64,000 nucleotides of DNA from Modestobacter sp. VKM Ac-2986 (GTDB lineage Bacteria; Actinomycetota; Actinomycetes; Mycobacteriales; Geodermatophilaceae), in contig NZ_JAPVBH010000007.1 of NCBI RefSeq assembly GCF_026967795.1, forward strand, positions 272,766 through 336,765, in the 5' to 3' direction. The position numbers and the translations under genes are program-made. The notes below the pieces were generated by a model, which did not search any database, was not told the DNA's origin, and worked only from the letters and a program-made list of their open reading frames with translations. Position 1 is the first letter of the stretch. The number at the start of each line of letters is the position of its first letter. This document shows, piece by piece, positions 43,156 through 51,697 of this stretch.

Positions 43156-43575
43156 GTCCCTGCCCGTCTCCGCCCTCGGGAGCGGTCCGGCCGCGATGGT
43201 AGTGGGCGGCCGAGCCGTCCCCGTCCCGGTGCCGTCGGCCGTGGGCCGCCGGGACGACGGCAGCCGTGGTGCCCGGGGCGCCCGCGCAGGTCCCGGTGCG
43301 CCGCCCGGGGACGCGACGCCGGGTGAGAAGCCACCCACCCCTGTGTGACCAGTTCCTCTCCGGCCTCGGCCCGCTGGATGATCACGTCTGGCAGAGTGGG
43401 GAGCACCGGCGCCGCCCCCCGCTCATCCGAGAGCAGGTGGACTCGACGTCGGCGCGAGGCAGCGCCACCGAGGCGCGCCGGCGACCCGACGTCCGACCCG
43501 GAGCGACGCGGCCCCTGTGTGGTGGCCCCGCCTGGTGGACGAACGGTGGCCACCGGATTCGTTGAGGAACACCTG
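43156..43575. other. 420-bp gene-free divergent region
   Basis: Lies between the start of the second SpoIIE phosphatase (minus) and the DEAD-box helicase (plus). Open frames here lack coding character and ribosome sites. It presumably holds two promoters and a long 5' leader for the helicase. I see a GGTGGCC...GGCCACC hairpin about 25-65 bp before the helicase ATG but no clear -35/-10 pair. Confidence 0.5.
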
Positions 43576-45309
43576 ATGACCAGCACACCGACCACCCCTG
43601 CCCACGGCGCGGACCGCCCGCGCCGCCGCGCCACCGCCCCCGCCGCGGCGCCCGCCGCCGACGCCGGCTCGCGCACCCCCCGTCCCGCCGCACCGGCCGG
43701 CCCCGCAGCCGAGGGCCGTCCCGCCGAGGGCCGTCCCGGCGCGGAGGGCGATGCCGCGCGTCGTCGTCGTGGTGGCCGTGGCCGCGGCACCGGTCCCCGT
43801 CCCGAGGGCCAGACCTCCGCGCCCCGCGCCGAGGAGCACGTGCCCACCGCGCCGGTCGTGCCCGTGGGCGCCGACGCCACCGTGCTGCCGACCGACACCA
43901 CCTTCGCCGAGCTCGGCGTCCCGGCCCCGCTGGTCGAGGTCCTGACCGCCAGCGGGATCACCGCGCCGTTCCCGATCCAGGTCGCGACGCTGCCCGACAC
44001 GCTGGCCGGCCGCGACGTGCTCGGCCGCGGCCGCACCGGCTCGGGCAAGACGCTGGCCTTCTCCATCCCGCTGGTCGCCCGGCTCGCCGCCTCGACCAGC
44101 AAGCGCCTGCCCAAGCGGCCCCGTTCGCTGATCCTGGTGCCGACCCGTGAGCTGGCCAACCAGGTCGCTGCGGTCGTCGACCCGATGGCCCGCGCGCTGG
44201 GCATGAAGACCACCGTCGTCTTCGGTGGTGTCGGGCAGAACCCGCAGGTCCAGGCGCTGGCCTCCGGCGTGGACGTGCTCATCGCCTGCCCCGGCCGGCT
44301 CGAGGACCTCATCCAGCAGGGCCACTGCGACCTGGGCGCCGTCGAGGTCACCATCCTCGACGAGGCCGACCACATGGCCGACCTGGGCTTCCTGCCCGGC
44401 GTCAAGCGCCTGCTCGACCGCACCCCCAAGGTCGGCCAGCGGCTGCTGTTCTCCGCCACCCTGGACAACGGCGTCGACGTGCTGATCAAGCGCTACCTGG
44501 ACCGTCCGACGACGCACTCGGTCGACCCGGCCGTCGCCCCGGTCTCCACGATGACCCACCACGTGTTCCGGGTCGACGCCGCCGACAAGCCCCAGATCGT
44601 CCAGGAGCTGGCCTCGGGGCTCGGCCGCACGGTGATGTTCACCCGCACCAAGCACCAGGCCAAGAAGCTGGCCAAGCAGCTCACCGCCGCCGGCGTGCCT
44701 GCGGTCGACCTGCACGGCAACCTCAGCCAGAACGCCCGCGAGCGCAACCTCGAGGCGTTCAGCAACGGCGAGACCCGGGTGCTGTGCGCCACCGACATCG
44801 CCGCCCGCGGCATCCACGTCGACGACGTCGCGATCGTCGTCCACGTCGACCCGCCGGCCGAGCACAAGGCCTACCTGCACCGCTCGGGCCGCACCGCCCG
44901 GGCCGGTGCCGGCGGCATCGTGGTCACCATCGCCACGCCCGACCAGGCCGGCGAGGTCCGCACCCTGGCCCGCCAGGCCGGGATCACTCCCGACGTCTCG
45001 GCGATCAAGCCCGGCGCCCGGGAGATCACCGCGCTGACCGGCCCGGCCGCACCCTACGTCGAGCCGGCCCCGGTGGCCGAGCCGCAGCCGCAGGGCACCG
45101 GTGGCGGCGGCAACGGCGGCCGTCGTCGTCGCAGCGGTGGCGCCGGCAGCGGGTCCGGCACCTCGTCGGCCGGCTCCTCGTCCGCCGGCGGCGGCCGGGG
45201 CGGCCAGGCCCGCTCCGGCGGCCCGGCCCGCACCCGGGCCGAGCTCGCCGCGCGGGCCGGCCAGGCGCCCTCGGGCGCCGGCCGGGGACGCGGCCGCACC
45301 GGCCGCTGA
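43576..45309 (+). CDS. DEAD-box RNA helicase
   Basis: 577 residues from ATG 43576 (GAGGA seven bases upstream). Disordered basic N-terminus (1-95) of Ala/Pro/Arg/Gly. Core: Q motif PFPIQVATLP, motif I RTGSGKT, Ia VPTRELANQ, Ib CPGR, II DEADHMADLGF, III SATL, IV VMFTRTKHQAKKL, V ATDIAARGI, VI HRSGRTAR. C-terminal Gly/Ser/Arg-rich tail (about 495-577) that would bind RNA. Family members unwind RNA in ribosome assembly, cold response and decay. A leader of more than 100 bp upstream is compatible with post-transcriptional control. It ends in a hairpin at 45338. Confidence 0.94.
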   Translation: MTSTPTTPAHGADRPRRRATAPAAAPAADAGSRTPRPAAPAGPAAEGRPAEGRPGAEGDAARRRRGGRGRGTGPRPEGQTSAPRAEEHVPTAPVVPVGADATVLPTDTTFAELGVPAPLVEVLTASGITAPFPIQVATLPDTLAGRDVLGRGRTGSGKTLAFSIPLVARLAASTSKRLPKRPRSLILVPTRELANQVAAVVDPMARALGMKTTVVFGGVGQNPQVQALASGVDVLIACPGRLEDLIQQGHCDLGAVEVTILDEADHMADLGFLPGVKRLLDRTPKVGQRLLFSATLDNGVDVLIKRYLDRPTTHSVDPAVAPVSTMTHHVFRVDAADKPQIVQELASGLGRTVMFTRTKHQAKKLAKQLTAAGVPAVDLHGNLSQNARERNLEAFSNGETRVLCATDIAARGIHVDDVAIVVHVDPPAEHKAYLHRSGRTARAGAGGIVVTIATPDQAGEVRTLARQAGITPDVSAIKPGAREITALTGPAAPYVEPAPVAEPQPQGTGGGGNGGRRRRSGGAGSGSGTSSAGSSSAGGGRGGQARSGGPARTRAELAARAGQAPSGAGRGRGRTGR

Positions 45310-45337
45310 CCTCTCCTCCGACACCCCGGGCCGGGGT

Positions 45338-45360
45338 CGGCCGTCCTCTGCGGACGGCCG
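45338..45360 (+). terminator. Terminator of the DEAD-box helicase
   Basis: CGGCCGTCC (45338-45346), TCTGC loop, GGACGGCCG (45352-45360), 29 bp past the stop. Confidence 0.72.
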
Positions 45361-45375
45361 GCACCGGCCCGTCGT

Positions 45376-45394
45376 CGTCCCGCGCCGCGGGACG
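45376..45394 (-). terminator. Terminator of the MmyB-type regulator
   Basis: CGTCCCGCG and CGCGGGACG arms nearly abut (one base between), 6-24 bp beyond the minus-strand stop. A real loop would open one or two pairs. Confidence 0.5.
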
Positions 45395-45399
45395 CCGGG

Positions 45400-46311
45400 T
45401 CAGCGGTCGGCGGGGGCCCGGCCCTCGTCGCCGACCGTCTCCGTGTGCGTCGTGGCCCACCAGCTGGCCAGCAGGGCGAGCTGGTCGGCCACGGGCGAGC
45501 CGGGCTCGGCGGCGTAGACGGTGAGGTTGAGCCCCCAGGTGTCGCTGGAGGGCAGGTCCATCGCCTCGAAGGTGAGGTCCATCGAGCCGGTCACCGGGTG
45601 GGTGAAGGTCTTGACCCCGGTGTGGTGCAGCCGCACGTCGTGTCCGGCCCACCGCCGGCGGAACTCCTCGCTGCGGGTGACCAGCTCCCCCACCAGGTCG
45701 GTCAGCGCCCGGTTGTGCGGGTCGCGCCCGGCCTCGGTGCGCATGATCGCCACCGTGGTGTCCGCCGCCGCCGCCCACTCGAGGTGGAAGTCCCGCGCGG
45801 CGGGGTCGAGGAACTGGAACCGGGCGATGTTCGCGTGCTGCTTCTGGGCGGCGCCGGCCACGGGCGACTCGTACACCGGCGAGTAGAGGGCCCGGCCCAG
45901 GTCGTTGGCCGCCACGATGTCCATCCGTCCGTTGCGGACGATCGCCGGGGCGCCGGTCATCGCGTCGAGCATCCACTGCACGCTGGACCGCACGGTCCGC
46001 GCCGCCCGCCGCCGCGGGGCGATGCGGGAGGGACGGGCCGCCCGGGCCAGGTCCAGCAGGTGCGCGCGCTCGGCCTCGTCGAGCCGCAGCGCGCGGGCCA
46101 CGGCGTCCAGGACGTCGTCGGAGACCTCGGCGATGTGCCCCCGCTCCAGCCGGATGTACCAGTCGGTGCTCACCCCGGCCAGGACGGCGACCTCCTCGCG
46201 CCGCAGACCCGGCACCCGCCGGCGGCCCGAGGACGGCAGCCCCACCTGGGCCGGGTCGAGCTTGGCGCGGCGGCTGGCCAGGAAGTCCCGGATCTCGGCC
46301 CTGTTGTCCAT
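45400..46311 (-). CDS. XRE-family regulator with MmyB-like ligand-binding domain
   Basis: 303 residues from ATG 46311. HTH at about 10-80: LASRRAKLDPAQVGLPSSGRRRVPGLRREEVAVLAGVS, the fixed motif of MmyB-type regulators, then STDWYIRLERG. MmyB-like PAS-related domain at about 107-275 with PAIVRNGRMDIVAANDLGRALY, RFQFLDPAARDFHLEWA and THPVTGSMDLTFEAMDLP; this domain binds fatty acids or similar ligands. Such regulators usually stand divergent to, and control, an SDR or flavoprotein gene, and here an SDR starts 162 bp away in the opposite direction. Confidence 0.93.
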   Translation of the reverse strand: MDNRAEIRDFLASRRAKLDPAQVGLPSSGRRRVPGLRREEVAVLAGVSTDWYIRLERGHIAEVSDDVLDAVARALRLDEAERAHLLDLARAARPSRIAPRRRAARTVRSSVQWMLDAMTGAPAIVRNGRMDIVAANDLGRALYSPVYESPVAGAAQKQHANIARFQFLDPAARDFHLEWAAAADTTVAIMRTEAGRDPHNRALTDLVGELVTRSEEFRRRWAGHDVRLHHTGVKTFTHPVTGSMDLTFEAMDLPSSDTWGLNLTVYAAEPGSPVADQLALLASWWATTHTETVGDEGRAPADR

Positions 46312-46354
46312 GCCGACCACGCTAAACGCGCGCCGGGCAGCGGGGCGGCTCCGA

Positions 46355-46373
46355 GGGAGGCGGCATCACTCCC
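46355..46373. promoter_or_regulatory. Candidate operator between MmyB-type regulator and SDR
   Basis: GGGAGGCGGCATCACTCCC, arms of 5 bp around a 9-bp centre, midway between the divergent starts. Its position fits an MmyB-type regulator site. No binding evidence. Confidence 0.35.
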
Positions 46374-46473
46374 CCCATGAGCTCGCCCTGCCACCACGCT
46401 CCGGGAGCGCCTTCCCTCAGGTCGACGCCGGAGCCGACGGCTCCGACCGGACCCACAGGGAGCCCGTGACCCC

Positions 46474-47244
46474 ATGACCTCCAGCACCCAGCGCTTCAGC
46501 GGCGAGGTCGCCTTCGTGACCGGCGCCGGCACCGGCATCGGCCGCGCCACCGCACTGGCCCTCGTCGCCGAGGGGGCCCGCGTCGCCGTCAGCGGCCTCG
46601 AGGGACCCGACCTCACCGAGACCGCGCGGCTCGTCCAGGCCGCGGGCGGCACGGCGCTGGCCCTCGCCTGCGACGTCTCCGTCGAGAGCGACGTCGAGCA
46701 GGCGCCGGCGGCCACCGTCGAGGCCTTCGGTCGGCTGGACGTCGCGTTCGACAACGCCGGCGTCGAGCAGGAGCAACTGCCCCTCGACGAGCTGGCCACC
46801 GAGGACTGGCACCGGATCGTCGCCGTCGACCTCACCGGTGTCTACCACTGCATGAAGCACCAGGTGCCGCTGCTGCGGGCCGCGGGCGGCGGCTCGATCG
46901 TCAACACCTCCTCCGGCGCCGGCGTCATCGGGATCGCCGGGCAGGCCGCCTACGCCGCCGCCAAGTGGGGCGTCATCGGCATGACCAAGTCCGTCGCCCT
47001 CGAGGTGGCCGCCGAGGGCATCCGGGTCAACGCGGTCTGCACCGGGATGATCGACACCCCGATGATGGGACGCCTCTCCGGCGGCACGGACGAGGGGTAC
47101 CAGCAGGTCGTCAGCCTGGAGCCCGTCGGCCGGATGGGCCGGCCCGAGGAGATCGCCTCCGCCGTCCTGTGGCTGTCCTCCGACCTCGGCGCCTTCACCG
47201 TCGGGACCGCCCTGGTCGTCGACGGCGGCCAGACGGCCGGCTGA
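46474..47244 (+). CDS. SDR family oxidoreductase
   Basis: 256 residues, classical SDR length. Rossmann motif VTGAGTGIGRA, NAG (DNAGVEQEQ), active Ser in VNTSSGAGVIG, Y-x3-K (YAAAKWG), and the C-terminal P-x-G-x (CTGMIDTP, VVDGGQTAG). Cofactor preference is NAD, judged by an acidic-poor loop that I cannot settle. Resembles glucose 1-dehydrogenase and 3-oxoacyl reductase types; substrate unknown. Divergent from the MmyB-type regulator that probably represses it, and followed 7 bp later by a lipoprotein with a cyclophilin-like domain. Confidence 0.92.
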   Translation: MTSSTQRFSGEVAFVTGAGTGIGRATALALVAEGARVAVSGLEGPDLTETARLVQAAGGTALALACDVSVESDVEQAPAATVEAFGRLDVAFDNAGVEQEQLPLDELATEDWHRIVAVDLTGVYHCMKHQVPLLRAAGGGSIVNTSSGAGVIGIAGQAAYAAAKWGVIGMTKSVALEVAAEGIRVNAVCTGMIDTPMMGRLSGGTDEGYQQVVSLEPVGRMGRPEEIASAVLWLSSDLGAFTVGTALVVDGGQTAG

Positions 47245-47251
47245 CCGGTTC

Positions 47252-47836
47252 GTGAACGCCTCGACCACGCCCCGGCGCCCACGGTCCCTCATCCGGCGAC
47301 CAGCGACGGCCGCGCTGGCGGCCGCCGCCGTCCTGGCGGTCGCACCGACGCTGACCGCGTGCGGCAGCCCCGGACCCGCCGCGGGCAAGCCGGCAGCCGT
47401 TGCACCCAGCGCGACCCCCTCGCCGGGTCGGCAGCAGGCTCCCCTCCCCACACCGGACCCGGCACAGGAGGACCCGATGCGGATCGACGTCACGATCGGC
47501 GACCAGCGCTTCCGGGCCACCCTCGACGTCAGCGCCGCCAGCCGCGCCCTGGTCGGCCAGCTGCCCGTGACCGTGGAGATGGAAGACCACGGTGGCGTGG
47601 AGAAGACCGGCCGCCTGCCCGCCCCGCTCAGCCTCGAGGGTCAGCCGGCCGGCGCGGACCCCGACGTCGGCGACGTGGGCTGGTACGCACCCGGCAACGA
47701 CCTCGTCCTGTACCACGGCGACCAGTCCTACTTCCCCGGCATCGTCGTGCTGGGCCGGCTCGACGGGGACGCCGCCGAGCGCATCGCGGCCCTCGACGGC
47801 CCGCTCACCGCGACGGTCGAGGCCGTCGACGACTGA
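47252..47836 (+). CDS. Lipoprotein with cyclophilin-like domain
   Basis: 194 residues from GTG 47252. Signal sequence about 1-36, with the lipobox L-T-A-C and lipid-carrying Cys near 37. Then a Pro/Ala/Thr linker (40-75) and a cyclophilin-like fold (about 77-192): MRIDVTIGDQRFRATLD, LPVTVEMEDHGGVEKTGRLP, DVGDVGWYAPGNDLVLYHGD and GIVVLGRLDGD. The arrangement SDR followed by a small cyclophilin-like gene is common in actinobacteria and proteobacteria; function unknown, no proline isomerase residues seen. It would be anchored on the outer face of the membrane and is probably co-transcribed with the SDR. Confidence 0.85.
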   Translation: MNASTTPRRPRSLIRRPATAALAAAAVLAVAPTLTACGSPGPAAGKPAAVAPSATPSPGRQQAPLPTPDPAQEDPMRIDVTIGDQRFRATLDVSAASRALVGQLPVTVEMEDHGGVEKTGRLPAPLSLEGQPAGADPDVGDVGWYAPGNDLVLYHGDQSYFPGIVVLGRLDGDAAERIAALDGPLTATVEAVDD

Positions 47837-48049
47837 CCGTCACCGGACCCGCGGCACCCGGTACGACCTCGCTCCCGACGACCGTCGGCAGGCGCGGCCC
47901 GGCCGGTCCCCCAGGTGTCGGAGCGGACGTCGCCCAGGGAGGCGACGCCGGCTGGCGGGGCCTCCTCCCCCGGGGTGGGCCCGGTCGCGGGCGCGGCGGC
48001 GCGGCGGCGATGATGTTGGGCCAGCATCCCCGTCGCCAGTGAGGTCCCC

Positions 48050-48511
48050 ATGCGTCTGTCCATCACCCCCAGCGAGATCGCGCCCCGGCTCGCCACCGGC
48101 GCGTTCATCCTGAACTCCGGCCTCGGCAAGCGCGCCGCCGACGAGGGCACGGCCGCCGGCCTGCAGGGCTTCGCCGCCGGCACCTACCCGTTCCTGGCCA
48201 AGGTCCCGGCGAAGACGTTCGCCCGGTCGCTGTCGACCGCCGAGATCGTCATCGGCGCCGCCCTGCTGACCCCGTTCGTGCCCGCCGCCGTCGCCGGTGC
48301 CGCCCTGACCGGCCTGTCCGCCGGCCTGCTGGGCCTCTACCTGCGCACCCCGGGCATGACCAAGCCGGGCCGGAGCGTCGCCCCCACCCAGGAGGGGCTG
48401 ACCATCGCCAAGGACGTCTGGATGCTCGGCATCGGCCTGGGCCTGGTCACCCAGGGCCTGACCGGCCGCGAGGCCAAGGTCACCGTCGGCGGCCGCAAGA
48501 ACAAGAAGTAA
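48050..48511 (+). CDS. DoxX-like small membrane protein
   Basis: 153 residues from ATG 48050 (GAGGT upstream). Hydrophobic stretches at about 12-26, 64-84, 86-100 and 122-138. Pattern: RLATGAFILNSGLGK, then AGTYPFLAKVPAKTFARSLSTAEIVIGAALLTPFVP and a charged C-terminus with G-G-R-K-N-K-K. This resembles the DoxX/SURF4-like group without its full motif set. Function unknown. Convergent with the next gene, 9 bp away. The 213 bp before it, back to the lipoprotein, contain no gene I can support. Confidence 0.65.
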   Translation: MRLSITPSEIAPRLATGAFILNSGLGKRAADEGTAAGLQGFAAGTYPFLAKVPAKTFARSLSTAEIVIGAALLTPFVPAAVAGAALTGLSAGLLGLYLRTPGMTKPGRSVAPTQEGLTIAKDVWMLGIGLGLVTQGLTGREAKVTVGGRKNKK

Positions 48512-48520
48512 GCCGCACGC

Positions 48521-49186
48521 TCACACCGAGACGGACTGCAGCTCGCGCACCAGTGCGGCGAGCTCTGCCGGCCGGGTGTGGGGCAGCATGTGCCCCGCAC
48601 CCGGCAGCTCGACCAGGCGCCCGCGCGGCGCGCAGCCGGCCAGCAGGACCGCCCAGTCCTGCGGGCACAGCGCGTCCCGGGACCCGCGGACGACGACGAC
48701 CGGCACCCCCACCCGGCGCAGCCGCTCGTCGAGGCGGTCCGCGGCGATCCGGCGCCACAGCGCGGCCATCGCCGGCGGGCCGGTCTGCAGCCACTGCGAC
48801 AGCAGCAGCGGGACCTGCCACCACGGCTCGCCCAGCGCCGTGCGCAGCCACCGGCCGGCCAGCACCCGCAGGCGCAGCATCCGCGGGTCGGTCGTCGGGC
48901 CGAGGAGCAGGACGGCGGTGACCCGCCGGTCGCGCTCGGCGACCGCCGCGACCACCTGGCAGCTCTGCGAGTGCCCGACGAGCACCACCGGGCCCGCGCC
49001 CAGCCCCGCCTGCAGCTGTGCGGTCAGCTCCGCCAGCGGGCCGACCGGGCCCCGCCGTCCATTCCCCGGCAGCAGCACGACCCGGCCGCCGACCAGGTCA
49101 CGGACGCGCGCCGAGGACCGCGCGTCGAGACCGAGACCAGGGACCCACACGGGTGTGGGAACACCGTTCGCCTCCATGCTGCTCAT
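48521..49186 (-). CDS. Alpha/beta hydrolase
   Basis: 221 residues. The nucleophile elbow is GHSQS (near residue 75), the catalytic Asp in GSRDALCP and the His in GAGHMLPHTRP, so the triad is intact. The cap domain is small, giving a short hydrolase (family often 250-290). The N-terminus reads WVPGLGLDARSSARVRDL, resembling the oxyanion-hole region. Esterase, lipase or lactonase are possible. The ATG at 49186 is followed by a second ATG three codons later. Divergent from the NDH-2 gene with 87 bp between. Confidence 0.85.
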   Translation of the reverse strand: MSSMEANGVPTPVWVPGLGLDARSSARVRDLVGGRVVLLPGNGRRGPVGPLAELTAQLQAGLGAGPVVLVGHSQSCQVVAAVAERDRRVTAVLLLGPTTDPRMLRLRVLAGRWLRTALGEPWWQVPLLLSQWLQTGPPAMAALWRRIAADRLDERLRRVGVPVVVVRGSRDALCPQDWAVLLAGCAPRGRLVELPGAGHMLPHTRPAELAALVRELQSVSV

Positions 49187-49273
49187 ACATATGCCGACTC
49201 TGTGAGGGACGACGCCATCCCGCAGCGGAGGGTGGCCGCGCGATCGAACGTAGTAGTGGGAGGATGAGTCATC

Positions 49274-50698
49274 ATGACGACATCAGGAGGCAGCGTGACC
49301 ACCGCAACCCAGTCCACCGGACGGCGGCCCCGGGTGGTCATCGTCGGCTCCGGCTTCGGTGGCCTCTTCGCAGCCAAGAAGCTGCGGAAGGCCCCGGTCG
49401 ACATCACCCTCGTGGCCAAGACCACCCACCACCTCTTCCAGCCGCTGCTCTACCAAGTGGCGACCGGCATCCTCTCCGAGGGCGAGATCGCCCCCGCCAC
49501 CCGGGAGATCCTGCGCGACCAGGACAACGCCCGCGTGGTGCTCGGTGAGGTCACCGACATCGACCTGACCGCCCGCACGGTCACCTCCAGCGTGCTCGGC
49601 CGCACGACGGTGCTCGAGTACGACGAGCTCATCGTCGCCGCCGGTGCCGGGCAGTCCTACTTCGGCAACGACCAGTTCGCCGAGTTCGCCCCGGGCATGA
49701 AGAGCATCGACGACGCCCTGGAGCTGCGTGGCCGCATCTTCGGTGCCTTCGAGCTGGCCGAGCTGGCCACCGCCCCGGAGGAGATCGACCGGCTGCTGAC
49801 CTTCGTGGTCGTCGGCGCCGGCCCGACCGGTGTGGAGATGGCCGGGCAGATCGCCGAGCTGGCCCGCCGCACCCTGCGCAAGGACTTCCGGCACATCGAC
49901 CCCTCCAGCGCCCGGGTGATCCTGCTCGACGCGGCCCCCAAGGTGCTCCCCCCGTTCGTCGACAAGCTGGGCGAGGCCGCGGCCGCGCGGCTGAAGTCGA
50001 TCGGCGTGGAGATCCAGCTGGGCGCCATGGTCACCAACGTCGACGCCGACGGTCTGGTGGTCAAGGACAAGGAGGGCCACGAGCGCCGCATCCACGCCGC
50101 CACGAAGATCTGGGCGGCCGGCGTGCAGGCCAGCCCGCTGGGCAAGATCCTCGGCGAGCAGTCCGGCGCCGAGGTCGACCGGGCCGGGCGCATCTCGGTG
50201 CAGCCGGACCTGACCCTCCCCGGGCACCCCGAGGTGCACGTGGTCGGCGACATGATGTCGCTCAACCGGCTCCCCGGCGTCGCGCAGGTCGCCATCCAGG
50301 GCGCCCGGTTCGCCGCCGAGGCGGTGCAGGCCCGCGTCACCGGCCGGCCCACCAAGCCCGAGTTCGTCTACCACGACAAGGGCAGCATGGCGACGATCTC
50401 CCGCTTCGACGCGGTCGCCGACCTGGGCAAGATCAAGTTCAGCGGCTTCATCGCCTGGGTGCTGTGGCTGCTCGTGCACGTCGTGTACGTGGTCGGCTTC
50501 AAGAGCCGGTTCACCACCGTCCTCGGCTGGGCCGTGAGCTTCCTGGGTCGCGGGCGCGGTCAGCGCACCGCCACCCAGCAGCAGGTCTACGGCCGGCTGG
50601 CCCTGGAGGAGCTCGGCTCGGACTTCGAGGTCTCCAAGACCGGCGGCCGGCACCACTACGGCGAGAAGGTCGACGTCACCGGGCGCGAGTCCGCCTGA
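49274..50698 (+). CDS. Type II NADH dehydrogenase (NDH-2)
   Basis: 474 residues from ATG 49274 (GGAGG ten bases upstream). A GTG at 49295 with AGGAGG four bases upstream is an equally fair start (467 residues). FAD site VIVGSGFGGLFAAKKL (about 17-32), a second nucleotide site VVVGAGPTGVEMAGQI for NADH (about 177-192), and FAD motif HVVGDMMSLNRLP near 323-335. A C-terminal hydrophobic helix (about 395-425) anchors it to the membrane. It passes electrons from NADH to menaquinone without pumping protons. It stands alone, with a terminator at 50714-50753. Confidence 0.93.
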   Translation: MTTSGGSVTTATQSTGRRPRVVIVGSGFGGLFAAKKLRKAPVDITLVAKTTHHLFQPLLYQVATGILSEGEIAPATREILRDQDNARVVLGEVTDIDLTARTVTSSVLGRTTVLEYDELIVAAGAGQSYFGNDQFAEFAPGMKSIDDALELRGRIFGAFELAELATAPEEIDRLLTFVVVGAGPTGVEMAGQIAELARRTLRKDFRHIDPSSARVILLDAAPKVLPPFVDKLGEAAAARLKSIGVEIQLGAMVTNVDADGLVVKDKEGHERRIHAATKIWAAGVQASPLGKILGEQSGAEVDRAGRISVQPDLTLPGHPEVHVVGDMMSLNRLPGVAQVAIQGARFAAEAVQARVTGRPTKPEFVYHDKGSMATISRFDAVADLGKIKFSGFIAWVLWLLVHVVYVVGFKSRFTTVLGWAVSFLGRGRGQRTATQQQVYGRLALEELGSDFEVSKTGGRHHYGEKVDVTGRESA

Positions 50699-50713
50699 CG
50701 TCCCGCACCACCT

Positions 50714-50753
50714 CGACGGCCCGGTCCCCGCACCCGCGGGGGCCGGGCCGTCG
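50714..50753. terminator. Bidirectional terminator between NDH-2 and the coiled-coil gene
   Basis: CGACGGCCCGG (50714-50724) pairs with CCGGGCCGTCG (50743-50753), with an inner GC stem. It lies between convergent stops at 50698 and 50759. Confidence 0.78.
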
Positions 50754-50758
50754 GCGTG

Positions 50759-51697
50759 TCAGGTCCCCGTCGCGTCCCCGGCCGCCGCGGCCAGCTGCTG
50801 CACCCGCGCCTCGGCCCGGTCCCGGATCGCCACGGCGGTCTCGGCCCGTCGGACGGCGGCGTCCCGCCGGCGCTCGGCCGCCGGGACCGCGGCGGCGGAC
50901 TCCTCGGCCTCCCGCCGGGCGCGGCGCAGCTCCCGTTCCAGCCGGTCGACCCGCTGCTGGAGCTCGTCCCGCCGCTCACCGGCCGCGGTGACCTCGGCCC
51001 CGGCGGTCTCCGCGGCCGCCTCGGCGTCCCGGGCCACGGTGGTCGCCTCCTCGGCGTCCCGGCGGGCCTGCTCCAGCTCCCGCCTAGCCCGCTCGGCGGC
51101 CTCCCGACGACGCTCCTCCGCGGACTCCCGGCGTGCCGGACCCCGGGGCGGGCGCGCCGGTGCCGGTGAGCGCACCGGGGTCGCCACCGCGCCGTCGAGG
51201 TCGACCGGTCCCAGCCCGCTGTAGGACAGCGCGGAGGTGAGCCGGCCGGCCCGCAGCGCCTCCCCCGCACCGGGGTCGGCGACGGCGGCCCGCAGCGTGG
51301 CCTCCACCTGCTCGGCCACCGCGGTGCTCACGTCGTGCCCCTCGGCGTGGGCCAGCCCGCGCGCCTGCCGGGCGAGGGCGGCGACCAGCAGGTTGCGCTG
51401 CCGGCCCAGCTCGCGCAGCTGGTCACCGGAGAGGTTCACCTGGGCCGCGCGCAGCAGCTCGGCCAGCTCGGCCAGCTGGGCGACCTCCTCGGGCTGCCGG
51501 CGCACGAGCAGGTTGCACACCCAGGCCGCCGTCGTCGGCTTGGGCAGCGCGGCGACCGCGGTGGCCAGGGCCTTGTCCCCCGCCGCCCGGGCACGGTCCC
51601 GGGCGGCGGTGCGGGCGGTCGTGAACTCCTCGGGCGGGACGCCGTAGAGCTCCTCGGCGACGGCGTCCAGCCCGTCGGCCGGGTCGTCGTCGGTCAG
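50759..51697 (-). CDS. Coiled-coil protein, actinobacterial family, apparent CTG start
   Basis: 312 residues if it begins at CTG 51697, which overlaps the TGA of the upstream SDR as CTGA. The frame between 51697 and the first usual start (GTG 51520, giving 253 residues) holds 59 coding-like codons with no ATG, GTG or TTG: LTDDDPADGLDAVAEELYGV, then PPEEFTTARTAARDRARAAG and a WVCNLLVRRQP segment. This matches the N-terminus I recall for a common actinobacterial family. The middle (90-135) is helical, and 170-300 is a long Arg/Glu/Ala coiled coil. Function unknown. Confidence 0.7.
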   Translation of the reverse strand: MTDDDPADGLDAVAEELYGVPPEEFTTARTAARDRARAAGDKALATAVAALPKPTTAAWVCNLLVRRQPEEVAQLAELAELLRAAQVNLSGDQLRELGRQRNLLVAALARQARGLAHAEGHDVSTAVAEQVEATLRAAVADPGAGEALRAGRLTSALSYSGLGPVDLDGAVATPVRSPAPARPPRGPARRESAEERRREAAERARRELEQARRDAEEATTVARDAEAAAETAGAEVTAAGERRDELQQRVDRLERELRRARREAEESAAAVPAAERRRDAAVRRAETAVAIRDRAEARVQQLAAAAGDATGT

